Source: Deltaproteobacteria bacterium | Lineage (GTDB): Bacteria; Desulfobacterota; Anaeroferrophillalia; Anaeroferrophillales; Tharpellaceae | DNA: 5,716 bases | Assembly (NCBI GenBank): GCA_030595135.1 | Contig: JAUVDU010000131.1 | Coordinates: 1 to 5,716 of the forward strand | Direction: 5' to 3' | In this document: in pieces, positions 1 to 5,716 of the stretch | Layout: every line of letters starts with the position of its first letter | How positions within the stretch are numbered: the stretch's first letter is position 1 | Notes under the pieces: model-generated | The model's input: only the letters and a program-made list of their open reading frames with translations | Told to the model about the DNA's origin: nothing | Databases searched by the model: none | Translations under genes and position numbers: made by a program

Positions 1-1067
1 CTTTGCTTGAAGGAATTGAGGCCGGATTCAAAGGTGATACCAAAAAAGCCGTAGCCAGTTTGCATAAGGTGGTTAAGCTGGATAAAAAAAATATGGAGGC
101 GGTGCTGGCTTTGGCTCGTTTGCAGTTGCGTGAACGTCAGCCCACACCGGCTTTGAAAACGCTTGATGCGGCGCTGGAGTACCATCCTGAGGATCCGCGT
201 CTGCATTGGTACCGTATTCAGGCTTTAAAAGCCCTTGATGATCCCTTGCGCATGACCAATCAGCTGCTTTTTATGAAAGCCCGCTACCCTCGTAACCGGG
301 CTTTGATGACCATGCTGGTTGAACAGTTCGGCAGCCGGGGCTACTGGCGCGAAGCCCTGGAGGTCTGGCAAGAGATTAGTAAAGGGGAAGCTAAGGGTTC
401 TCAAGAGAAGAAAAATGCCATCAGCGGTATCGCTAATTGTGCTTATGAGTTGGCCCGGCGGCAATGGCTGGCCGGTAACCGGGATGACGCTGTGGCCTCT
501 TTGAAATTGGTTTTTGATAATGACAAGGAACATATCGCCGCCTATCTCCTCAAAGCTGAGATGGAGCCCAAGAGAGCCGATGCCTTGAGTGCTCTCAAGA
601 GTGGTTTCTGGAAAAAACCGAGTGCCGTTTTCCTGCTTGAGGGAGAGCGTTTGCAGGTTGAGGATGATCCCGAAAACAGTAGCGCTAAAATCCTGAAATT
701 TTATCGCAAAGTGCTTTCGCGAAATCCCGAGTATCGTCCCGCTCGTTGGCTCTATGCCCGTTTCTGTCTCGAACATCAAAAGTTTGATGAAGCTGAAGTG
801 GCGGCCAAAAGATTGCGGGAGAGTGGTTTCGATGGTCCTTTATTGGAGGTTTTGGCTGGTGAACTGGCTTGTCGTAAGGAGCATCGATTAGAGGTTGCAG
901 TCGATCATTTTAAGAAGGCTTTAGGTTGTGCCGAACGTCTTGAGCCGGTGTTTGCCTGCGGAGTTTGTGGTCGTCTATCACCCTCTTGGAAATATCGTTG
1001 TCCGCATTGCGACAGTTACAATAGTTACGATATCTCCGATAGGATCTGCTCCTTCGATGAAAAATGA
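1..1067 (+). CDS. lapB: LapB-like TPR protein with C-terminal zinc ribbon (5' end missing)
   Basis: The frame is open from the left edge and ends at TGA 1065-1067, leaving about 354 residues. It is built from helical TPR-type repeats. Clear ones lie near residues 31-64, 140-173 and 245-278, counting the codon at position 3 as 1. The C-terminus is a rubredoxin-like zinc ribbon: C319-x2-C322, then W329, then C333-P-x-C336. TPRs followed by this ribbon are the signature of LapB (YciM). In E. coli, LapB is an inner-membrane protein facing the cytoplasm that brings LpxC to the protease FtsH and so limits lipopolysaccharide synthesis. E. coli LapB has about 389 residues with an N-terminal membrane anchor. 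The first visible residues resemble the region just after that anchor, so roughly 40 codons are probably missing and the TTG at position 3 is not the real start. The TPR part is divergent, so the LpxC/FtsH role is inferred from architecture. A general TPR/zinc-ribbon protein is the alternative. The stop overlaps the gpmI start. Confidence 0.8.
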   Translation, partial: LLEGIEAGFKGDTKKAVASLHKVVKLDKKNMEAVLALARLQLRERQPTPALKTLDAALEYHPEDPRLHWYRIQALKALDDPLRMTNQLLFMKARYPRNRALMTMLVEQFGSRGYWREALEVWQEISKGEAKGSQEKKNAISGIANCAYELARRQWLAGNRDDAVASLKLVFDNDKEHIAAYLLKAEMEPKRADALSALKSGFWKKPSAVFLLEGERLQVEDDPENSSAKILKFYRKVLSRNPEYRPARWLYARFCLEHQKFDEAEVAAKRLRESGFDGPLLEVLAGELACRKEHRLEVAVDHFKKALGCAERLEPVFACGVCGRLSPSWKYRCPHCDSYNSYDISDRICSFDEK

Positions 1068-2632
1068 TTACTCCCAAATTACCTCCTAAGTCGCTTCCTA
1101 AACAACCGGTCGCATTGATCATTCTTGATGGTTGGGGGCTGGCGGAAGCCGGGCCCGGCAACGCGATATCTTTAGCTCGGACTCCGGTTTTTGACAAGTT
1201 GTTGCAGGATTATCCCTGGACGACTTTGGGTGCCAGTGGCTTAGATGTCGGTTTGCCCGCCGGACAAATGGGTAACTCCGAGGTCGGTCATACCAATATT
1301 GGTGCCGGTCGCATTGTTTACCAGGATCTGACCCGGATCAGCCGGGCAATTGAAGATGGCTCGCTGGCGCATAATGAAGCTCTGGAAAAAGCTTTTCTGG
1401 CGGCGGCCGGGAAAGGCAAGGCTTTGCATCTTTTGGGCCTTTTGTCGGATGGCGGGGTGCATAGTCATCAGGATCATCTTGAGGCGATTTTACGACTGGC
1501 GGCGAAAAGAGGGCTTGAGCGGGTTTATGTGCATGCTTTTTTGGATGGGCGGGATACACCGCCGGCCAGTGGTATAACTTATGTGCGTCGCCTGGAAGCC
1601 TTTCTTGAAAAACTTGGTTGTGGTCGAATCGCCAGTCTCGGCGGCCGTTTTTACGGGATGGATCGAGATCAGCGCTGGGAGCGGGTCGAGCGCCATTGGC
1701 GAACCCTGGTTCTCGGGGAGGGTGAATCTTTTCCCGATGTCGTTAAAGCTTTGGAGCAGTCGTATAAACGTGAGATTTACGATGAGTTTGTTGAACCTCT
1801 TATGATTGTTCATGAGGGTCAAAAACCTCCTCTGATCCGGGATGGGGACGGAGTCATCTTTTTTAACTTTCGTGGTGATCGAGCCCGTGAAATCACGATG
1901 GCTCTGACCAAAGATGATTTCACCGGTTTTTCCCGTCCCTCTTTCCCCCAACTCGGGGCCTATGTCTGCCTCTCTGAGTATGATGCGGAGTTCGGCCTGC
2001 CGGTCGCTTTCCCCTCAGAATCTTTGCCTGATATTTTAGGCCAGGTAATTTCTGACCGAGGCTTGCGCCAGTTAAGAATTGCCGAGACCGAAAAGTATGC
2101 CCACGTCACCTTTTTCTTCAACGGTGGTCGTGAAGAGCCCTTTCCCGGCGAGGAGCGTTGTCTGGTGCCTTCCCCGCGTGATGTCAAAACCTACGATTTG
2201 AAACCTGAAATGAGTGCTGATGGTGTCGCTAAAGAGTTGATCTCACGGCTCGATAAGAGTGTTTATGAGCTTATAGTTTTAAATTTTGCCAATTGTGACA
2301 TGGTTGGTCATACCGGAGATATATCAGTCACAATCAAGGCTTGTGAAACGGTTGATAAATGTCTGGGAATGATTCTCGAAAAGTTTAAAGAGAAAGGCAT
2401 TGTCGCAATGATTACAGCCGATCATGGCAATGCTGAATTGATGCTTGATGCGGCCGGTCAGGCGGTTACGGCCCACTCTACCAACTCGGTTCCGCTGGTT
2501 ATTTTCGGCTCGAATACTTCCGGGCTCAGACTTCGGGAAGGAGGGGCCCTGGCCGATATCGCACCGACTTTGTTGCAACTTATGGGATTGGCCAAACCAG
2601 CGGCAATGACGGGCAGCAGTTTGTTGGCTTAG
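1064..2632 (+). CDS. gpmI: 2,3-bisphosphoglycerate-independent phosphoglycerate mutase
   Basis: This 522-residue protein interconverts 3-phosphoglycerate and 2-phosphoglycerate in cytosolic glycolysis and gluconeogenesis. It is a two-domain metalloenzyme (usually Mn2+) of the alkaline phosphatase superfamily. All expected residues are visible: metal ligand D22 in DGWG; the phosphorylated serine S72 in MGNSEVGH; substrate-site H133 (SDGGVHSH), R163 and D164 (DGRDTPP), R270 and R273 (FRGDRAR) and K344; and metal ligands D412 and H416 (DMVGH), D453 and H454 (ADHGN) and H471 (TAHST). They align with the Bacillus stearothermophilus enzyme at a steady offset of 9-10 residues. The usual family length is about 510-515, and the excess is a short proline- and lysine-rich N-terminus. 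The ATG at 1064 is the only reasonable start. No strong ribosome site precedes it, and it overlaps the upstream stop as ATGA, which suggests translational coupling. The gene appears intact and is almost certainly functional. Confidence 0.97.
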   Translation: MITPKLPPKSLPKQPVALIILDGWGLAEAGPGNAISLARTPVFDKLLQDYPWTTLGASGLDVGLPAGQMGNSEVGHTNIGAGRIVYQDLTRISRAIEDGSLAHNEALEKAFLAAAGKGKALHLLGLLSDGGVHSHQDHLEAILRLAAKRGLERVYVHAFLDGRDTPPASGITYVRRLEAFLEKLGCGRIASLGGRFYGMDRDQRWERVERHWRTLVLGEGESFPDVVKALEQSYKREIYDEFVEPLMIVHEGQKPPLIRDGDGVIFFNFRGDRAREITMALTKDDFTGFSRPSFPQLGAYVCLSEYDAEFGLPVAFPSESLPDILGQVISDRGLRQLRIAETEKYAHVTFFFNGGREEPFPGEERCLVPSPRDVKTYDLKPEMSADGVAKELISRLDKSVYELIVLNFANCDMVGHTGDISVTIKACETVDKCLGMILEKFKEKGIVAMITADHGNAELMLDAAGQAVTAHSTNSVPLVIFGSNTSGLRLREGGALADIAPTLLQLMGLAKPAAMTGSSLLA

Positions 2633-2635
2633 GGA
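2631..2635 (+). promoter_or_regulatory. Probable ribosome binding site of comF
   Basis: AGGGA lies 4 bases before the GTG start at 2640 and overlaps the gpmI stop codon (2630-2632). The spacing is short but usable. It supports the GTG as the start and fits re-initiation by ribosomes ending gpmI. An out-of-frame ATG at 2638 is followed at once by TGA and cannot be the gene start. Confidence 0.5.
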
Positions 2636-2639
2636 ATAT

Positions 2640-3350
2640 GTGATTGAAATCTCAACTTTTACCACTGCCTTTCTCGATATCCTGTTCCCGCGCCGGTGTC
2701 TGATCTGTTCCGTTTTTCTCTCCCATCCCTTAAGTTGTTCAGCCTGTCAGCAATCTCTGGAAAAATATCTTTGTCCTGTTTGCCGTCAACATCTGCATTT
2801 TTATGAGGCTCACCTTGGTGAGGTTCGGTTGCTTGGGGTTGAGAAGGTCTTTTCCGGTTATCTCTATGCCGGTCCCCTCGAAAAAATTATTCCGGCCTGG
2901 AAATATCATAATCGACACGAGTTTTTTCCGCTTGTCAGAACTTTATTGGATTTAGCCTTATCTGGTCAGAAGATTTCAAACCTGGCTTTCGATATGGTTA
3001 TGGCGATACCTCTCTCCCCAGCTGCCTTACGAAAGCGAGGTTTTAACCAAGCCTTTTTTATCGCCTCGAGCGTCTCTGCATTTCTCAAACAGCCTTTGGC
3101 GAGCAACCTTCTGATTAAACATGTTAATACTCCGCAACAGGCATCCTTGAATCGTCGGGCTCGGGCTCTCAATCTGAGGCCGGATGTTTTTCAGATTTCG
3201 GAACCGAACCGGATCACTAACAAAAACATTCTGTTGTGCGATGATGTTCTGACTACCGGTGCCACCTTGAGTGCTGCGGCAAGGACTCTGAAAAGTGCCG
3301 GTGCGGCCTCGGTCAGCGCTCTGACGTTGGCTCGAGTACGGCTTGATTAG
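2640..3350 (+). CDS. comF: ComF family protein (phosphoribosyltransferase fold)
   Basis: The 236-residue product has the full ComF layout. An N-terminal zinc-finger region carries three CxxC pairs (C20/C23, C33/C36, C45/C48). Next come the family motif around AGPLEKIIPAWKY, the motif PLSPAALRKRGFNQA, and the segment PQQASLNRRARALN. The C-terminal PRPP-binding loop DDVLTTGAT lies at residues 201-209. In Bacillus and Haemophilus, ComF proteins act in the cytoplasm in natural transformation, probably helping DNA uptake. Many non-competent bacteria also carry them, sometimes annotated as amidophosphoribosyltransferases, and the substrate is not settled. No other competence gene is in the window, so a transformation role is not shown here. 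The start is GTG 2640, because no ATG lies in this frame nearby and the zinc finger needs this N-terminus. It lies 7 bases after gpmI and is probably in the same transcript. Confidence 0.93.
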   Translation: MIEISTFTTAFLDILFPRRCLICSVFLSHPLSCSACQQSLEKYLCPVCRQHLHFYEAHLGEVRLLGVEKVFSGYLYAGPLEKIIPAWKYHNRHEFFPLVRTLLDLALSGQKISNLAFDMVMAIPLSPAALRKRGFNQAFFIASSVSAFLKQPLASNLLIKHVNTPQQASLNRRARALNLRPDVFQISEPNRITNKNILLCDDVLTTGATLSAAARTLKSAGAASVSALTLARVRLD

Positions 3351-3364
3351 TGCCTTACAGGTTG

Positions 3365-3388
3365 TTTTCTTGTTTTTTAACAAGAAAA
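3365..3388. repeat. Perfect AT-rich inverted repeat after comF
   Basis: TTTTCTTGTT (3365-3374) and AACAAGAAAA (3379-3388) are exact reverse complements around a four-T loop, starting 14 bases after the comF stop. As RNA, two further G-U pairs could extend the stem. There is no T-tract after it on either strand and the stem is mostly A-U, so it is a weak candidate for an intrinsic terminator. It could instead be a 3'-end stabilising hairpin or a protein-binding palindrome. Confidence 0.5.
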
Positions 3389-3422
3389 TGTTCTGATAAG
3401 AGCACTTATTTGCGGGCCTTGC

Positions 3423-3467
3423 AGTAACTTTTGGGATGCGGGAGTGATTCCCGCATTAGTGACTTTT
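3423..3467. repeat. Imperfect direct repeats flanking the GC-rich hairpin
   Basis: AGTAACTTTT (3423-3432) and AGTGACTTTT (3458-3467) match at 9 of 10 bases and bracket the 3436-3456 hairpin closely. The layout resembles a tiny palindromic element between duplicated target bases. Chance similarity in a T-rich spacer is equally possible, and only one copy is visible in this window. Confidence 0.35.
3436..3467 (+). terminator. Candidate intrinsic terminator of the gpmI-comF unit
   Basis: ATGCGGGA (3436-3443) and TCCCGCAT (3449-3456) form a perfect 8-bp, GC-rich stem with a 5-base loop. A short run of four T (3464-3467) follows seven bases after the stem. The stem is good, but the T-run is short and displaced, so termination would be imperfect. 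No T-run lies on the minus-strand side. The hairpin could alternatively be a small repeat element. Confidence 0.4.
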
Positions 3468-3483
3468 AACTTCAAAAAAGTGG

Positions 3484-3515
3484 TTGTCAGTGATAATAGT
3501 TTATGATGATTAATT
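3484..3515 (+). promoter_or_regulatory. Possible promoter for the AsmA-like gene
   Basis: This AT-rich stretch holds TTGTCA (3484-3489, five of six bases of the -35 consensus). It also has -10-like words GATAAT (3492-3497) and TATGAT (3502-3507). None pairs with the -35 word at the ideal 16-18 base spacing; the best-spaced hexamer, TGATTA (3507-3512), matches poorly. The location between a likely terminator and a new gene is the main support. Confidence 0.25.
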
Positions 3516-3560
3516 GTGAACTGAAAAATTGTCCGAAACGGGTGACGGGATTACTATCTG

Positions 3561-5716
3561 ATGCGTAGATGGGGCTGGCGGTTTTTTTCTAGAATCGGGG
3601 CTCTGCTTCTGCTCCTCTTCTTTTTGCTGCTTATCAGCCTGCCGAATCTGATTGATCTCGACAACTTTCGTCCTCAGCTTCTCGAATATCTGCACTCAAG
3701 GATTTCGGGGGAGGTTGCGGTCGGTAAATTATCGTTGACTTTTCGGCATGGGCCGGGGGTTCGTGTCGATGGTATACGACTGTTTGATAAATCCGGTTTT
3801 CAGCAGATTTCAGTGTCGACGGCGATTGTCAATTTTGATTTTCGCCGCCTGTTTCAGCGCCGCCTGCATTTGAGTCGAGTGACTTTTATTCAGCCCCGGG
3901 TCTCTTTACGGATTGATGCGGGGGGCTCGCCAATGGCCGGTTTTTTGCGGCCGATGGTCATTAAAAACCCTGAGATTAAGCAAGATTCCGCTAAAAATAT
4001 CCCGCCTCAATTTGCCGGATCCCGAAATGGGACGGGCACTCAAAAAGCAGCAGCCGGTTTTTTAAAGAGCTGGCATTTTGATCCCGATGTAAACCAGGCT
4101 CTAGTGGAGATCATTGACGGGTCTGTGGTTTATACGGACGTTTGTTTTGCGCTATCACCGGTTATTACCCACCTGGAAAATCTCAACGTCCATTTGGAAG
4201 GGCGTAAAGGCGGAGCTCCGGCAGATTTTACGTTGGCGGCTCGGGTGATCGACGAAAAAGGTGATGGCTCCTTAAATATTGAGGGGAGCTTGTCGGCTCT
4301 GTGCTGGCCGCTGAGACCGGGTGAGATGATTCTCGATTGTCAGGTTAATGCCGTAAATCTGAATGGGGGAACCTATTTTCCTTACTATCAGAAATATGTT
4401 CCGATGCGCTTTATCGGCGGTCGGCTCGACATCGATTCGACTTACAAAGGTAGCTTGATGGGGTTGTTCAGATCCGGCGGCCGGCTCGTTCTGCATCAGG
4501 CCGAGCTCGATTACCAGCAAGTTTTCAGTGAAAAACTTAAATTCAATCGTTTTGCAGTTAATTATGATTTTCGTCTGGCCGATAGCTATAATACGATCGA
4601 GACTCTAAAATGTACGATTGATGCCGATGGTTTAATCCTTAAAGGACATTGTTTGTTGTATGAAGCCCGGCGTGGTATCGATGGTACGATTGAAGCTGAA
4701 CTTGAGATTTTAGAGTTCGATCCGCAGGCAATTTATAACCTCCTTCCCTGGGAGATTATGCCTGAAAAAATGAAGAGTTATTATCAGCTCCTGCAAAAAG
4801 GGGGGAGTTGTCTGCTTGAGAATGCCTACCTGAAAGGCGACTATCACCAAGTTGTCAAGTTAGGCGATAAAGATCCACCGACCGGGGTTCTGGGGGCGCG
4901 ACTCAAGGCGGAAAAATTAATTTTCAAGCTTTTTGATAAGGGGCCGCAGCTGGTTGTTGGGGCCGCCGGCGTGACGCTTGAGAGCGATCTACTTGAGATC
5001 GCAGAACTCGATTTTGCCTGGGGTGGTCTCTCGGGCGAGGCCGTTAATCTCTCGTTGCGAAAGCTCTACCATGATCCGCAACTCAAGCTTGCCGGACACT
5101 TTGATCTTGATTTTGAGCAGTTGCAGTCATCTCTAGCCGTTCTTAATGAGCCTCTGCCGGTGACCTTTTCGGATGGGTTGTTGCAAGGGGATATGGCACT
5201 GCAGGGCCCTCTGTTACGCTTCTCTGAAATTGCTTGGGGAGGATTCTTTAAAGGTCATGACCTCGCACTTGAGTTTGCCGACCTGCCTTTCGCTGTCACT
5301 CAGGGAGAGGGTTCATTTGTGCTTGCCCATGAGCGTTTTACGATAGAAAATGCGACTTGCAATTTAGCTTCTCTGCCCCTGACGTTGCAAGGCTCGCTGC
5401 CCGGGCCTGCGGCGTGGCTCAGTGAGGATGATGGTCGAGAGTTGGGGCTTGAGTTGGCCATCCGCTGCGCCAAATTCAGCCCTGAACATCTTGACTTCTT
5501 ATTGGGGGATCATTTTTCTCTTGCTGGAGTTATGGTTGGCCCCTCTCCATTAACGTTGTCTTTGAACGCTGATCTCAAACATTTTTCCGATTTTAAATTG
5601 CAAGGCATGATGCAGCTTGATTGGCGTGATCTTGAGCTGCCTTTACTGGATCTATCTTTTGCGAGCTTAAACTGTGGGGCTGATTTTGATCAAAAAAGTA
5701 TAGATTTTAAACGTCT
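3561..5716 (+). CDS. AsmA-like membrane-anchored envelope protein (3' end missing)
   Basis: The frame runs from ATG 3561 to the right edge with 718 complete codons and no stop, so the protein is larger than seen here. An arginine-rich start (R2, R3, R7, R11) precedes one hydrophobic segment at about residues 12-27. This predicts an inner-membrane anchor with the rest in the periplasm. Residues about 30-115 match the AsmA N-terminal pattern: LLEYLHSRISGEVAVGKLS, then GVRVDGIRLFDKSG, a VNFDFRRLFQRR stretch and the VTFIQPRVSL strand. The remainder is long, rich in alternating hydrophobic residues and consistent with repeated beta-strands. AsmA/TamB/YhdP-type proteins are thought to form long grooves carrying lipids from inner to outer membrane. 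The exact subfamily cannot be settled without the C-terminus. The start is fixed by an in-frame TGA at 3543-3545, and a weak ribosome site (CGGGA, 3546-3550) lies 10 bases upstream. Nine cysteines (195, 248, 260, 351, 364, 417, 600, 636, 705) are notable for a periplasmic protein. Confidence 0.82.
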   Translation, partial: MRRWGWRFFSRIGALLLLLFFLLLISLPNLIDLDNFRPQLLEYLHSRISGEVAVGKLSLTFRHGPGVRVDGIRLFDKSGFQQISVSTAIVNFDFRRLFQRRLHLSRVTFIQPRVSLRIDAGGSPMAGFLRPMVIKNPEIKQDSAKNIPPQFAGSRNGTGTQKAAAGFLKSWHFDPDVNQALVEIIDGSVVYTDVCFALSPVITHLENLNVHLEGRKGGAPADFTLAARVIDEKGDGSLNIEGSLSALCWPLRPGEMILDCQVNAVNLNGGTYFPYYQKYVPMRFIGGRLDIDSTYKGSLMGLFRSGGRLVLHQAELDYQQVFSEKLKFNRFAVNYDFRLADSYNTIETLKCTIDADGLILKGHCLLYEARRGIDGTIEAELEILEFDPQAIYNLLPWEIMPEKMKSYYQLLQKGGSCLLENAYLKGDYHQVVKLGDKDPPTGVLGARLKAEKLIFKLFDKGPQLVVGAAGVTLESDLLEIAELDFAWGGLSGEAVNLSLRKLYHDPQLKLAGHFDLDFEQLQSSLAVLNEPLPVTFSDGLLQGDMALQGPLLRFSEIAWGGFFKGHDLALEFADLPFAVTQGEGSFVLAHERFTIENATCNLASLPLTLQGSLPGPAAWLSEDDGRELGLELAIRCAKFSPEHLDFLLGDHFSLAGVMVGPSPLTLSLNADLKHFSDFKLQGMMQLDWRDLELPLLDLSFASLNCGADFDQKSIDFKR

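Larger units (their letters stand above)
3351..3560. other. Intergenic region with two inverted repeats and possible promoter
   Basis: These 210 bases separate comF from the AsmA-like gene. I see no credible coding frame on either strand. In order it holds an AT-rich perfect palindrome (3365-3388), a GC-rich hairpin (3436-3456) inside near-identical direct repeats (3423-3432 and 3458-3467), and an AT-rich stretch (about 3484-3515). It most likely marks the end of the lapB-gpmI-comF unit and the start of a new transcript. Confidence 0.6.

Noticed and set aside
225..779. A 184-codon minus-strand open frame opposite the LapB-like gene
   Set aside because: It lies wholly opposite a well-supported gene, shows no recognisable domain, and its translation reads as the mirror of the TPR codons.
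1490..1951. A 153-codon minus-strand open frame opposite gpmI
   Set aside because: The + strand here carries conserved GpmI catalytic residues; the opposing frame has no motif and is a shadow.
3027..3383. A 118-codon minus-strand frame over the comF 3' end and its palindrome
   Set aside because: It has no family motif and overlaps the conserved ComF PRPP loop; its start falls in the AT-rich palindrome rather than after a ribosome site.
3510..3695. A 61-codon minus-strand frame at the start of the AsmA-like gene
   Set aside because: It is charged, low-complexity sequence arising opposite the leucine/phenylalanine-rich membrane anchor codons, a common artefact.
4272..4520. An 82-codon minus-strand frame inside the AsmA-like gene
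   Set aside because: The + strand frame is continuous for 718 codons through here; the opposing frame has no recognisable domain.
1..5716. CRISPR array, tRNA/rRNA, insertion sequence, toxin-antitoxin or defence system
   Set aside because: I saw no regularly spaced repeats, no cloverleaf or rRNA-like sequence, no transposase motif and no small paired genes. The window is almost fully explained by four housekeeping or envelope genes.

Overview
The window holds four protein genes, all on the + strand, and reads as ordinary Gram-negative chromosomal DNA. Two genes point to a two-membrane envelope: a LapB-type TPR/zinc-ribbon protein and a membrane-anchored AsmA-like protein. Base composition looks moderate, near 50% GC by eye. 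The mix of LapB, cofactor-independent phosphoglycerate mutase, ComF and an AsmA-like protein would suit a deltaproteobacterial lineage (Desulfobacterota/Desulfuromonadota-like). That placement is an inference from gene content and style, not something the sequence proves.

Layout. Positions 1-1067 hold the 3' part of a lapB-like gene; the window cuts off its N-terminal membrane anchor. Its stop overlaps the start of gpmI (1064-2632) in an ATGA junction. A comF-family gene (2640-3350, GTG start) follows after only 7 bases. These three genes look like one co-transcribed, partly translation-coupled unit. A gap of about 210 bases follows (3351-3560). It holds two perfect inverted repeats, the second flanked by near-identical 10-base direct repeats, and then an AT-rich stretch that may carry a promoter. 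From 3561 to the right edge runs an open frame for an AsmA-like protein, with 718 complete codons and no stop before the window ends.

How the genes relate. GpmI is a core glycolysis/gluconeogenesis enzyme with all its expected catalytic and metal-binding residues. The LapB-like and AsmA-like proteins both belong to families linked to outer-membrane lipid homeostasis. ComF-family proteins are phosphoribosyltransferase-fold proteins linked to DNA uptake in some bacteria but found far more widely. I see no single pathway joining all four. The clustering may only reflect shared housekeeping expression.

I found no tRNA or rRNA gene, CRISPR array, insertion sequence, toxin-antitoxin pair or defence gene, and no convincing evidence of a new biological system. 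The points most worth checking are the intergenic hairpins and the coupling of lapB to gpmI.
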